In this document: in pieces, positions 31,839-44,000 of the stretch
Numbering within the stretch: position 1 is the stretch's first letter
How the letters are laid out: every line of letters begins with the position of its first letter
Origin: Pogona vitticeps
Taxonomy: Eukaryota > Chordata > Lepidosauria > Squamata > Agamidae
Assembly: GCF_051106095.1 (NCBI RefSeq)
Contig: NC_135794.1
Coordinates: forward strand, 25,856,747 to 25,920,746
DNA length: 64,000 nucleotides
Direction: 5' to 3'
Position numbers and translations under genes: made by a program
Notes under the pieces: generated by a model
Seen by the model: the letters and a program-made list of their open reading frames with translations, nothing else
Database searches by the model: none
What the model was told of the DNA's origin: nothing

Positions 31839-34739
31839 CTGCAAGACAAAGGCAGGGGAATAAACTCACTGAAAAACAAATCAAAAACTGCATTCATCAA
31901 GAATGGTATCTCTGTACAGAAAAAACCTAGGTTTCCCCAGTTTCTAAGTGTGAATGTACACGTGTACCAATGCAAAACACCTTTTACACACACACACACA
32001 CACACAAAAGCAGAGCACTTGTCTTTGAATCCTTGAAGCAGTCTTCAGTCACATTAGATTACATGTTCTGAAAGAGACATGTTACTCAGCATTTTTCACT
32101 GCTCATTAGAAAAGCATGTCTACCTTTCTTTTAAAAGCATATTGCACAGGTCTGAGTAGCAGTTTTGGGTAAAAATGGATTTTTCCCAATAAATATGGTA
32201 AATAAATACATATTTAATAAATACTGGGGCCCTGGTCATCCAGAATCCTATGAGTTCAATACTGAAGGCAAAGTTGTCTATGTGTCCCCAAACACATCAT
32301 CTTTAATCCATCTTCTTAATCGTGGAGCCATAAGGACCTTTAAAACTCATTAAACACAGTACTGTATGCAAAGGATTGTCAATGCTATGGAAGAGAATCC
32401 CAACAGAGAGAACTATTATCTCTGCCTGTGTCCGAGTGAAAGAGAGAATGAACTACCGTAACTGTTTACACTTTGTAGCTATGGTTTAGGGGCACAGATT
32501 TTGAACTACATGGGGGTATGCCGCCTCTAACCCTAGCATTGTTAAAGGGAGACATGTAAAGGCATGGAGCTTCTTTTATTAAAATACTGGAAACAATCTT
32601 GCCCCAAAACTTCGACCCCAAGTATGCTTTCCTTGAAACTCAACTGAAATCAACTGGCCGCTCATGCTCAGAATATAGTTTTAGGACTAAAGCACTGGCA
32701 TCAAAGCAAGCCACATAGTTGTAGAAGCAAACGAAAGACCACTATAATCCAACAGAGGCCTTGATGATGGGCTAGTCACATGGACTCACTCCTTTCTGGA
32801 GGCGCTTCCTCAAGAAATCCGACCCTCCAGGCTTTTGTCCCAGATGAGGATACCTCGCTTTCAACTTGGCTTCTTCAGCTTTCTCAGGACTAATCACCTT
32901 GTCTTCCATTTCCTGAAAACACGAGGAAAGCTGATTTAAGTAAAGGAAGAACTAAGGGGCACATCTAGACCAAAGTTGCATGTTTTGCAATGCGGCCATC
33001 ATACAAGCAAACAAATCCATGTCCATGTAAATAACTCCTGTTCAGTGAACTGACAGTAGGACAGCTGTTTACTTTAAAAGCAAAGGCTTTCAATTTAGTT
33101 TGGACACTTCATTCCCTAATTAGCCTCCTAAAAAAAGAGATGCAGTATTATAAAGAAACCCAAAATCCAGAAAAGGACAAAACATTTTCTGGGACCAACT
33201 AAAATGCCAGACAAGTGTGCAAGGTCCCAAATCCTCCAAAATTATTTAGCAAACTTAATGATATCAAAAAGTGGGGGCAGTTGGAGGGAAGGGCGATCCT
33301 CCTGCATTGCAGGTTGATCTATAGTACATCTATGTATGTCTGGGGACCAGCAGCTGAGAGGGAGAAAGTGACATTTTATGCACTTTCCTTTTTTGCTGAG
33401 ATTTTGCTTTGGGAGGTATCGCCTCTCTGTTCAACAGGCTAACAAAATAGAACCCTATGTGTTGCAGGAACACTGTCTTTGCTGTGCTGTGGGTGGATTT
33501 TGAAAGTACCCCACTATGGCCAAGCAACTGGGCCACCAGGACAGCCTTCCTGGCACAACAACAGGTTTGGTAAACTACCACAAGAAAAATGTCCAAAAAC
33601 CCATACTGTGTGTTGTCTCTTTACGGATGTGTGTGTGTGTGGGGGAGAGAACAGCGCCCAAAAGGCACAGACCTGTGTGGAAGCCTGCAGCACCCCTGGG
33701 CAAGCCATTTCAAAAGAACAGAGAAGGCTTGATCTGAAGGGCCCCCTCCTGGGCACCTCACCCCTGAGTGGGAAAGGGGGAGAAAAGGCTCAGGGTGGCA
33801 GGTGTCACTCATCACCTGGCGGGACTAGTGCCAAACGCCAAGGCTTGCTTCTCCATACTGGAAACAGGGGCTCTCTCGGTGTACATACACAGGGGCTGGT
33901 TTCAATCCTGACCCACCGACTGCTCTTTATGAATCCGGCAGGCGCCCCGTAGATCTGGGGTGTGCGTTAACTGCATGGGGGGGGCAGTTGCGTCAGGCGG
34001 AGCTGTCAGCAAGACCAGCAGAAGGGGCGGCTTTCCCAGGCCGCTCTTCTGCCAAGCGGGGGGGGGCTCCCTTCCTCCCTCCCTCCTTAATCCAACAAGG
34101 TTAAGGCCCGAGGAGAGCCTGCGGGGAAAAGCAAGGCGGCCCAACGCCGGACGAAGCACCCCTGGCAAGCCCCCCCCCGCCCGGCGCCCCTCCCTCGGAG
34201 ACCGGGGGAGGGAGGACGATGACGTCACGTGCATCCCCCCCGCAGGCCAGGCGGCGCTGGGAAGGCTCCACGGGCGGGGAAGGCAGGGCGGCCTGCACAC
34301 TCTCTCCCCCCCCCCCCGCCAAAGGGCACGGAGGCGAGGCGGGCTGGCCGAGCGGGGGAACGGAAAGGCGGCTTCCGGGCTTCTCCGGCCTGGAGGCCGC
34401 GCAGGGAGGAAGAGGCGGCAGAAATGAAGGCCGCACCGGACGCCGGGAAGGAGCAGGAGCCCCGCCGCCTCCCCGCTCCGGGCCCGGGGGGGGTGGAGAA
34501 GGGAAGGGGGCCCCGCCTGCCCTCCCACCCTCTCCGCAGGGGGACCCCCCGGGCCAGCGGCCGAGCGCCTCCCCCGCCAGGCTCCTCCTGAGGGACCCGC
34601 CGCCCCGCCAGGCCAAAGTCCCCTCAGCCGAGGCAACCGCGGCGGCGGCGGCGGCGGCCCCCTTTCCCTCCCTGCGCCCCGCCGGGCTTCTCACCTTCTG
34701 CTCCTCGGCCGAAGCGGGCTCCGGGGTCTCCGCAGACAT
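31668..34739 (-). CDS. ARPP19: ARPP19, cAMP-regulated phosphoprotein 19 (complete, 112 aa)
   Basis: ARPP19 is a small, largely disordered endosulfine-family protein. Phosphorylated by Greatwall (MASTL), it inhibits PP2A-B55 and allows mitotic entry. PKA also phosphorylates it. Three coding exons (34695-34739, 32790-32912, 31668-31838) have good GT/AG borders and give 112 residues, the usual family length. FDSGDY holds the Greatwall site Ser62 and RKPS the PKA site Ser104. The core [20 protein letters not shown] matches the family. The start [15 protein letters not shown], rather than the ENSA start, and the position between MYO5A and ATOSA identify ARPP19. No damage is seen, and the three exons alone account for the whole protein. 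Confidence 0.98.
31984..32006. repeat. (CA)n microsatellite
   Basis: About eleven CA units in ARPP19 intron 2. Confidence 0.9.
32007..32789 (-). other. ARPP19 intron 2
   Basis: Ordinary AT-rich intron between exons 3 and 2. Nothing recognised beyond the CA tract. Confidence 0.7.
32790..32912 (-). CDS. ARPP19: ARPP19 coding exon 2
   Basis: 41 codons, phase 0 at both ends: [20 protein letters not shown] then [20 protein letters not shown] and Gly. Acceptor TTTTCAG, donor GTGAGT. Its internal ATG could serve the shorter isoform starting MEDK that is known in mammals. Confidence 0.98.
32913..33960 (-). other. ARPP19 intron 1, exon-2-proximal part
   Basis: Intronic sequence with no exon or named repeat that I can support. 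A short (TG)n lies near 33630. Confidence 0.65.
34220..34231. promoter_or_regulatory. Overlapping CRE and E-box in ARPP19 intron 1
   Basis: tgacgtcacgtg contains a perfect palindromic CRE (tgacgtca) overlapping an E-box (cacgtg), inside the CpG island about 470 bp after coding exon 1. CREB/ATF and USF/MYC-type factors bind such sites in general. Activity here is inferred. Confidence 0.5.
34695..34739 (-). CDS. ARPP19: ARPP19 coding exon 1
   Basis: Fifteen codons [15 protein letters not shown], donor GTGAGA, phase 0. Start context has G at -3. It sits inside the CpG island. Confidence 0.97.
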
Positions 34740-35031
34740 GGCTCCCCCTCAACCGCGGCAGCCGCCCCGCCGGCAGAAAGCCCTCCCGCCCCAAAAGGAG
34801 GAGGAGGAGAAACAGCTCTTCTTCTTCTTCTTCTGCCGCCACCAGCGCGCACAAGATGGCCGCTGGGGTGCAAATGACGAGGACGGCGCGCCAGCAGGCC
34901 CAAACTTCCTCTGCCTCAGCAACTCGTTTGGCCGAAGAGCGAACGAAAGGAGGCGGGCCCAGGGCGAGGCGCAAATACCCAGCTCTCGCGCGAGATCTCG
35001 TCCTCGGCGCGTCATCTTCTCGTTCTTTGGA

Positions 35032-35111
35032 GGGGGCGGGGCCCGAGCCCCCCTTCTGGCATTCTGGGAATTGAAGTTCTCGGGGACATGACCAGTTGGT
35101 TCGACTTCCGG
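35032..35111. promoter_or_regulatory. ARPP19 proximal promoter motif cluster (GC box, ZNF143, ETS)
   Basis: Within 80 bp lie a GC box (gggggcggggc, 35032-35042), a near-perfect ZNF143/Staf SBS2 element (35058-35077, minus strand reads acttcaattcccagaatgcc, one mismatch from the consensus as I recall it) and an ETS core acttccgg (35104-35111). This trio is typical of TATA-less housekeeping promoters, with the start about 300 bp above the ATG. A YY1-like aagatggccgc is at 34853-34863, in the presumed 5' UTR. Confidence 0.65.
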
Positions 35112-35350
35112 CTGTCCAGCCTGTGGCCCGTCGCGTGCCGTTCTGTACAAAGGCGGCTTGTTTCGGAGTAAGCTCCGCTGGATACAGGGGGGACTAATTC
35201 GGAGTCATGCTTCCCTCCTCCTTTTGCCACTTTAAGGAGCAGCCCTCTTGCACAGCGGGCTGATATAAACTCCTTAAGAGGAACGCCACCGCTTTCTTTT
35301 TTTTCACACGGCTTCAGAAAAAGTAATTACCGTTACAGTATTATAATTTT

Positions 35351-35467
35351 AGAACGGCAGAGCCGGAAAAGACCCTTTGGATCGCTGAGCCCAGACAATG
35401 TCAGGGAGGCTTAGTGGGGATTCAAACCTCTGACTCTGCAGCCAGAGGCCAAAACCACTGAGCTCTG
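35351..35467 (-). mobile_element. tRNA-derived SINE (family A)
   Basis: Read on the minus strand: gagctcagtggttttggcct, then tctggctgcagagtcagagg, tttgaatcccc (B-box-like), a middle part, and the end cggctctgccgttctaaaat. The same family is at 41775, 56084 and 56556. It lies upstream of ARPP19, next to a BovB fragment. Confidence 0.8.
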
Positions 35468-35487
35468 CGTGTACTGTACTGGTGGTG

Positions 35488-35676
35488 GTGGTGCTGTTTA
35501 GTCGTTAAGTCGTGTCCGACTCTTCGTGGCCCCTTTATGGACCAGAGCACGCCAGGCCCTCCTGTCTTCCACTGCCTCCCAGAGTTGGGTCAAATTTTTG
35601 TTAGTCACTCCAGTGACATTGTCCAACCATCTCGTCCTCTGTCGTCCCCTTCTCCTCTTGCCGTCACACTTTCCTG
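35488..35676 (-). mobile_element. BovB LINE 3' fragment
   Basis: About 190 bp highly similar to the 3' end of the BovB copy at 22.9 kb: tttagtcgttaagtcgtgtc, ggaccagagcacgccaggcc and ctcctgtcttcc, then the stretch up to cacactttcc. It extends further into BovB than a SINE borrowing its tail would, so I call it a truncated LINE. Confidence 0.85.
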
Positions 35677-35899
35677 AGGGTGTATATTGAGGGTGGCGTA
35701 AAGACCACTTTTCAAAATATTCACTTAGTATGCAGCATCCTTTTTTTTTTTTAATGGCAAGAACTGTACTCCCTGAAATTTATTATTGTCCTTGGTGCAA
35801 GAAAGCCATGCAATAATGAAAGGACATACTTTTGAAACATAGGATGCAGTGCAACCCCACCCACGTACGGAAGAGCAGGTGTGTGAATGAGATATATGA

Positions 35900-36062
35900 T
35901 TTCTGGGTGGCCAAGTTGCTTCCAACTTACGGTGACCCTAACAGGATTTTTAAAGTATGCAAGATGTCCAAGGAGTGGGTCTCCATTGCCAACACACGCC
36001 CCATAGGTTTCCACAGCCAAGTGGGGATTTGAGCCCAGTCAGACCTTCTATCCATCATACCA
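35900..36062 (-). mobile_element. Decayed tRNA-derived SINE (family B)
   Basis: The plus strand carries ttccaacttacggtgacccta and acaggatttttaaagtatgcaag, ending in a region whose complement has a B-box-like ggctcaaatcccc, so the element runs on the minus strand. A second copy is at 62127-62287 with the same order of phrases. Confidence 0.6.
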
Positions 36063-37903
36063 CAATGACTGCCAAATGGAACATATGTAAAACTCCAATG
36101 TGTCGGTTTGATGTCCAGGGCTAGGAGATCCACGGATTGAGAAGCTTCCTGTGAAAAACTGGACCTTTTTCTTTCTTTTTTTTCTTTATTTGTTTGTGTT
36201 TTGTTTTGTTTTCAGTGAGATGTTTTGGGGAAATTGCAAAACAGATTATGGGCATCTTCGCCACCAATCTCAGCTATTGCTATTGAACACATCCCACTGG
36301 GAAACAAGAGTCCAATTATATCAGAAGCTACACAATCCTCAGCATTCACAATAACCTGCCATTCTGTCACCTAAAAATGTTTGGAATTGTTTGTTCGTGG
36401 CTGAGCTCTCCAAGTGGTTGATGGCTGCTCTGCAATTCAAACCCAGAGTACGTTCATGCCCTGCTAAACCATGTTCTGTTCTGCGTTACAATGTCAAAGT
36501 TATCAACCACTACCAAAAGCATCTGAGTAAGAGTTTTCAGAGAAAACCACCTGGGGCATTGGGGATCAAAGGCAACTCCGTGGGCCTACTCTGTACACAG
36601 GAAGGAACCTATCTAATGCTATGGCTCCCAAAATAGGTCAAGACCCTGCCGTCCAGGTTACGCAAGACAGAAGCGAAAAATAACATCTTGGTCTCTGCTG
36701 GCCTTTTCTTGACTCTAAAGCCCTGCCTGATCCTTCAAGCCAGGCTGTCTTGTGCTTTGTTTGTTTCTGTGCCTTTAATGTTTAGCCTTGTTTATTGCCA
36801 TGAGTCAAAGAACGCAAGTGCTGTCATTGCGAAGAGGCGCCTTCTTCCCTTAGGAAGACTAATCAACGCAGGCTTGGTGGATTCCTTAACTCTTATTGCA
36901 AGATGCAACCAAAATTCTGACTTTCCATATGGCCTCCAAGTGGCCAAAATGGGAACAAAGGAACAAATGAAAATCTGCTTGAGACCACACAGATCATCTC
37001 GAAATAAAACCAGGATTCGCATGATGCTGTTTTCACTTATATTTCAGATATAAATACTACTTTGTTTTCACAGTACATCCTTTTAAAAAAAACACAGTCT
37101 GAGAAAGTCCAGTACGGGACAATAGGAATTATGGAAAATTTTGATACGGGTTAGCAGAAAGCAATAGGCTTTGAGGAGAGGCCTTTTAAGGGGAAAGGGC
37201 TGGTTATGAATTGGGATGGGGAGCTGAATGAATAGTCCAATCGTTTTGCAGTGTGGTTTCATGCGTCGTCATGGGACCTCTGGGGGGAAAGCAATGAACA
37301 GTGGGAGAGGAAAATGCACCCACCCATCGATCCTGCTTCTGCATGCTTGCATAGTATGATGATGAGGACGCAGTGGAAGTGCAGGATTCCATCCTTGTTT
37401 TAAGCAGCATAAGTATCACTTAAAAACACATCACACAACAAAGTAAAGACTTCTGTATATATTTCAGATTTCAGTATTAATGTCAAAAATACGTAGTATG
37501 ATTTTACATAGGATTTGTGCTACATTAGAACAGTAAAGACAAACGTCACTTAAGAAACATTAAATATTAAATAACCCAAAAATAAAATAAGGTGTAAACA
37601 CTAAACTAATTCAGGAATCTGCTATTGCAACACATCCAACAAAGTGGTTTAAAACCAGTATAAAAAGATGAGGACGAAGGGTGTCCCACCCAGCTCGGAA
37701 TACACAAAGCTCACGCCAGAGGCTTCCTCAAGGACTGGTCCAAGAGGCTCGGGGAGTCTTGGCTGCCCCTCCACCCCCGGTTAAGACTCACCACCTCACT
37801 TTCTTCATGATTTGACTTCCTCTACATCATGTAGGTCACGCCAGCTGTTCACCTGAAACAGGGATCTGGTAATGGAGCAAATACTTTTCATGGTTGTGTC
37901 TTC
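36063..37903. other. ARPP19-ATOSA gap, including the ATOSA 3' UTR
   Basis: The part next to the ATOSA stop (37904) down to roughly 36.8 kb is AT-rich, repeat-poor and probably 3' UTR. A minus-strand AATAAA is at 36791-36796. No other gene is recognised. Confidence 0.5.
36791..36796 (-). terminator. Candidate ATOSA poly(A) signal AATAAA
   Basis: tttatt on the plus strand, about 1.1 kb past the ATOSA stop. Other candidates exist near 36184 and 35775, so this is a guess by distance. Confidence 0.3.
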
Positions 37904-38057
37904 CTAACATCGAGGGGAGAACTGAGGGTTCATCGGAGACTCAGTGTAAGATTTGAGTTCATACGCAGCGCCACTGTCCACTTCCATGGACTTCCGGGAG
38001 AACAAGAGCCTGACGTCTCTGTAGAGGTAGATCTTTCCAGACTTGGAACTCTGGAAC
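37904..38057 (-). CDS. ATOSA: ATOSA last coding exon
   Basis: Completes a split Arg, then FQSSKSGKIYLYRDVRLLFS and RKSMEVDSGAAYELKSYTES, ending PQFSPRC and TAG (37904-37906). Nearly identical to the human C-terminus as I recall it. Acceptor CTCTTAG. Confidence 0.98.
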
Positions 38058-41000
38058 CTAAGAGAGGAACGAATGCAAGTCAACATGATGGCAACTGAAG
38101 CGCTGCTGCGTCTCGCGAGCCCCACAGAAAGGCCGAGGTTTCTACAAGAAATTTCTTTCTGACCTGAACAGCAGCCAGGATCATCCTGGTGTTCACGTCT
38201 GGTTTGGCAAACGTGCCGCTGCTAATTGCAGCTAATTGGCACGGTGCTAGGGTGCATCTTGGCTGCATGCTTGGTCTTATGCCTGACTGTGCTACCGAGA
38301 TGTGCCTTGCTGCTTTGTCAATTCACTGCACATCGTCTTACGCAAACACCAATGGGATTCCGGCCAAGCAGCCGTTGTGCTCGTTCCAAAGGAAGCCAGC
38401 CTCCTTTTCTCTTTATCCTTAAATGACCTCTCTGTCTGAAGCCTAGAGACTTTGGCATTTCAACTTCTTTGAAGCAACAAGAATGGATGGAAAACAATTG
38501 ATTGCAGTTATTAATTACTTCTTGATGTCAAGGTAAATTATTGGGCTGGAACCTGAATACTTACATTATGGAAAGGTAAGCTTATGTGTTCCTGACACGC
38601 CACACCCATCTCCCTCCGCCCAGCCTTCCGCCACCCATGGAGAAGCAGAGTGGATCTCTTGAAGGAAAGGAACCGCAGATGGATCTGTTCCACCGAGAGT
38701 TGCCAAGAAAAGGTTTCAACAGGCCTCAGTCAAATTTGTGCATCAGCTTACTTGAAAATGCTATAGAAGCTGGTTGGTTTCTCTTTGTTACACAGAGAAT
38801 GGTGGACTCCACACCAGCATCACCCTCTCGGGTGTGGCATACACAAATCATATGCCAGGGTGCAAAAGTGCCCGGCCAAAACATAGCAGAGTTCTGATGA
38901 ACACACAAAACCAGGAGCATGAAAAGCAGCACCGGCACATTGACCCTTGGGTTTTAAAAGGCTGCTTTTGTGGAAAGGATCCCTGTCTGTCAAGTTTCAG
39001 CACCAGGCAAATGTTTTTGCTGACCACCTCTTGCTAAGGGGATTTCACAATGGAAGTGCTGACATAACTTTAATGAGGACCTTCTAAACAGAGGCTGCCA
39101 CAAAGCCATTTACAGCTGCATGGCTTCATTCGTTCTAGAGAGACCCTGTACAGTTTCCACCACTCGACTTGAGTCCCTGCTTTCAAGTCTCTTGTGAGGG
39201 GAGGGCAAAATCCAAAGGATGGGAACCGGCTGAAATTTCCATCATCTGGTATTAGGACCCCTTGCCTTTTTCCAGAAGATTTTGTGGCCTTGATGGAAAA
39301 GGAGGACATTCGTTTCTTTCTCTCTTTTAAAAAGAAGAAATAGCCCTGCCTGCCAAGTCCTCCTGTGACTCATTCTGCGGCCTCACCTCAGGTGAATGAG
39401 GTAGCGTAGCAATCTTTCTTCTGGATGTCGAGCATTTTCTTTGCGGATGTTCCTCTTTGTTTCTCGCCTCACGGGGACAGAAAAAGTCCTTTGCCGCAGG
39501 AATGTTTGATGATTGGCTGGCATCTCTCGTAAGTCGTATATCACCACAAACATCTTCACCACAGTCTTGTTAGGATTAAATAAGGTCTGAAAGGAGCAAG
39601 CAAGCGTGTCAGAAGGACACCCATCTATTGAGCACCTGCACGGAATAGCCTCAGCCCAACCTGATCTCAGCAGAGGTGGAAAATCCACTCTCGCACAACT
39701 GAACTGGATTGCCTTGTTGCACAAACAGCTGCACAAGGGGTCACTGCAAGTGGCTGTGCAACACGTACACAACCGGACACACAACTGCCTGCACAACCAC
39801 TGGAACAAAACCCATCAGATTCCACTTTCTCACCTACTTGAAATACCTGCTGTTGCTTAGCTGAAGAGATCCTGTGCTAGTGTAGGACGGTATTGGGATA
39901 TAGGCTGACCTGAAAGGGTTGGGCCCCCCCCCCCCACCTTTGCTGAATGAAAACTTCCATCCAGGGGCAGCTGCTCTTAGCAGAATGAAAAGGGAGATGA
40001 TTTTGATCTGCTGCCTTTTCCTCCTCCCACGTTTCCCACATTGTTCTTGAAAAGCTCCCCCCCCCAGTTCTGGATCAAGTGATTGGCAAGAGGTCTCTTC
40101 CTGTTCTATTGACGAAAGCCTTACGTGAACCCAAGAGCCCCCGCCCCCACTGATGGTGGGGCCCCACTGGCAACATCCCCAGTAAAATAACTGCCACACA
40201 GACCGGTGGCCTCTGAGCACCACCTCTCTGGCTTGAACCAAGCTTTCTGCATTAAGGAATGAAGATTTATTGCCATGAATCTGCACTACAAGCTATACAA
40301 CCATGTCAAGGGGGAGGGGGGAGAGAAAGAGCCTGGATTTACTGTTTCAGCTTTGAAAAACATACTGCATTTTGAAAACCAACAAGTAACTCTTGTAAAA
40401 TAATAAGATTAAAAAGTAGTAATGTCCATGTGTGGCAAATCACAAACAAGTACCAGAGGCAAGATGTAAACATCACTAATTGTTTAGCAGTTAATGTAAC
40501 TCTAAGCATCTTTTGCATAGCCATAGCAGATTACTGGCTGGTTACATTCTTTCCGCTGTGAGCAGAAATGCCCAAGCAGGATGCTCTATCTAAGCTATAC
40601 CTAAGAACTCGGAGAAGCCCATCGACCCAAACAAATCCTTGTGAAGGACCGGGAGTGGGGGACGGACTCTGACTCCTGGTGAGAGCCTCTAGAGATACAA
40701 GAGCCCCACTCCCTTTGGTGGGATGAAAGCAGTGGCAAAGGGGCATGGTTAGCACCCTCCTCTCATCATGCAGGCTTTCCGCCCACGTTCAGAAGGACGG
40801 AACGGGGCTCAAGTCCAAAGAGGGAGGCTTCCGTGGCTAAAATGCTCGAGGAGGCCAAGAGTGGAACTCAGAAAGGTGAGAACTGAAAAACGGAGGTGAG
40901 AAGAATGGGAACACCTTCCTGAGGACTGGCAAAACTTGGCATCAGATCCTTTAGGGTTTTTAAAGTTTAAGTGGGCAACTAATGGATTTCCTGTTAGCCC

Positions 41001-44000
41001 TAGAGAACTGACCTCGTGGCCTTCAGAAGCAAATGCTTAGCTGTTAATGTAAAGGGAGGGCACAGACTACATACCACTTGTATTGTTCCTGAAGGAGGCA
41101 CCCGGTAACCCCTTTTGCCAAGGGACTCTAAAGCAATCACACCCTAGGTGCAGGGAAAGGAAAGAAAAAAACCCAAGGTTACCAGCAAGCACCTAAATGC
41201 CAAGTCTTTGAATATTGACGTCCTTAATGCCTAAAGTTCTACACAATAGGCACTTAAAAAAAAAAAGACTTTTCACACACAGTTGACATAGGCAGCATGT
41301 CAAGTAAGTATAAAGTAGCTGAGGCCGATGCCGTTTTAGTCTCCTCCTCCTCCTCCTCCTCCTCCTCCTCCTCCTCCTCCTCCTCCTCTTCCACAGTGTC
41401 CTCCAGAAGCATCTTTGTAGTGGATCACATGCATCTTACAGTTTGCACTTAGAGCAGATGATTAGGCGCCAGGTCTAGTAGCCAAGGGCCCGATCCTTGG
41501 TGATGAGAGGAAAGACAAAGACAGCCACAAGAATGGGCTCCACCCACAAGGGGGTGAGCAGAACATCTGCACTGCAGCCGGAAGGAGCGTTTGCCTGGCA
41601 TAATCCGGTCCCCCGTTTCACAGTGTTAACAGTGGGGGGGGGGGGTTGGCCAAGAGAGGAGGGGAAGGTACATCACAGTCACCAAACTCACTACAAAGGG
41701 ACAACTTCGTAAGTCATATGACGGGGGTCAAGATGTTTGCTAGTAACATTTTTTTTAAAATGCTAGTAACATTTTAGCTCAGCAGTTTAAAGGCGTTTGG
41801 TTGCAGAGCCAGAGGCTGGGAGTTCAATCCCCCACTGAGCCTCCTTGGTGGGGCTGGACTGGATGACCCTCTGGGCCCTTTCCAGCTCTGTAGTTCTAAG
41901 TTCTTTGGGTGAAAGGGCTGCATCACCCATAAAGTCCACACACCACACAGTCCCAGAGAACTAAAGAGAACAAAAGGATGCCGAGAAACGTACCATGTAG
42001 GGAGAGGGTGCGTTGTCGTCAGAGACACTGTAGAAGGAGACCTCGACTGGAAGAGTCATGTGTGTTGGGCAGAAGACGCCACTTGCTCCCACTTCAGCCG
42101 TGAAGCCAGCTACGATGCCCAAGGGATCTAAGCGGTAGTTCAGTACAGACTCCTGGATGGAAAGAAGATCAGAAAACACTCCACTTTAAAAAGCCACCAT
42201 ACACTGGGCCTGAAAAAGCTACCTCGGATGAGAGCAGGCCCACCTAGGCCAGCGACGCCTGCTCTGACCGGCAGCAGCACCTCACATACATCTTCAGGCA
42301 GCTCTCTTCCCCCCCACCCCACCCCCACCCCCACCCCTTTGATTCTTTTTGTGGGAAAAGCCCTGGGTCTGAATCTAGAATGTCCCGCATGGACAGGAAG
42401 TTTTCCACCCCTCAGTCACAGCCCCACTGAGCAAAGGTTGTCTTAAGCACGTGGACTAAAAGCACACCTACCAGAGATGAAATTGCAAAGATAGACCCTT
42501 TAAACTAATTGAAGTCAATGAGTCCCTAATTAAATATAAATGCACTTTTAAAAAATGCATTTATTTTAAGACTGCCTTCCAGGACATGTTGTATTCTTCA
42601 GGCAAGGTACAAGTTGAAAAAACAATATATGATCAAAAATTCATGTATTAAATGGGCACAAAAAATCAAACCAGAGAAAAGAATCGTCAGCAAATGAAGA
42701 GGTTAGATTAGCAAAACAATATAATTCCACCTTGTACCATTCTTGGCAGCTGCAACTGGTAGAAGCTGGCTCCGAAAGCCGGGCCCTGAAGGAAGCACGC
42801 CAGGCGGGAGGATTAGCACATCGGTTTGGTGGGGCAGGGGATTTCGCGAACAGGCACATTACCTCAAAGTTTCCAAGAAGGCTAAGACTTGTTACAGGTG
42901 GAGCGCTGCAACTCAAGAGCGGTCTCTCCTGGATATCTGGTTCCTGCTCTCCATTTATACATCTTTGTGGACTAGAGTAAATCACAGCAAGAACTCAGAG
43001 TGAAGACCGCCCTCCTCCACAGCTCCATGCATACAAGTTTTTTGAACTAATGACGGAGTCTTTGAACTACTTCTGCTTCAAGGTTAAAGAAATCTATAGA
43101 ACTTCAGGGCTTCTCTCTCAAAAACAATCCCCTCAATGCACACTTGCTATAGAATAGATTTGGAAAAAATGACAGTGCAACCGCGGGGATGGTCCCACGG
43201 TTTGGCATTCCACAGAAGGTCCAGGTACCCTTTGGCTGTGCAAACAAGGGGGAAAACATCTGCCTGAACCTGCTTTGTCTCCCTGAGAAGAGACAATTCA
43301 CCCAGACGGCATCATTAAATCTGGGCTCTGGGGTATTTGTCATCAACAAATTAAAAGGATTCTGGGAGAATAAATTCCCATGTAAATGGTGTAGGGCTCA
43401 GTGTTTTCAAACTTCGCATGCCTACCTAGGAATGTAAGGAAGCTGTTTGAGGTGGGGCTGTCAGCTGGTTAGAGAAATATTAGTCAACTGAGCAACTAAA
43501 ACTAATGTAATTGATTATTTTTCAAGAAAAATTGTTCTGATGTGCTGCACTTATGTTTTGCAACAGGTGGTGCCTATAAAGGAACCTCTCCTCCTCAGCT
43601 CTTCTGCAGGAAGGAAGACCAATTTCAAGGAAGCGGGCACTGCCTGCAGTTTTTATCACTTTTTCGAAAAGACTTTCCCTATCAGGAATATTCTGAGTTT
43701 ATTTAAGCTGATTTAAAGTTAATGAAAGGTTGCAATTCTAATTACAACATGCATAAACTGAGCCTGCTGGTGCCTTTTTCTAAACTTTTATGTAGGATTA
43801 TCTTTTCTCAAAAAACTTTAAAGAATATCTTTTCTTAGAAGATTTTAAAGAATACCTTTTAGAGGACAAACATTTCAGGTGCAATAGTGATGTATCTAAA
43901 TCAAAGCATCCTGATCGTGTTTTCCTTTCAGGAACCTCAAAAAGAAGAGAGGTGGGAGAAGAAGCGAGAGAGATAAAATTAGTTTAGATCACAGGTAGTA

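Larger units (their letters stand above)
34000..35120. promoter_or_regulatory. CpG island with the ARPP19 promoter
   Basis: GC- and CpG-rich DNA covers ARPP19 coding exon 1, the first part of intron 1 and about 350 bp upstream. No TATA box is evident. Open frames of 100-290 codons on both strands here are side effects of composition. Confidence 0.85.

Noticed and set aside
34219-35091. A 290-codon plus-strand open frame and minus-strand frames over the ARPP19 promoter
   Set aside because: Same composition effect; it runs antisense through ARPP19 exon 1 and has no family resemblance.
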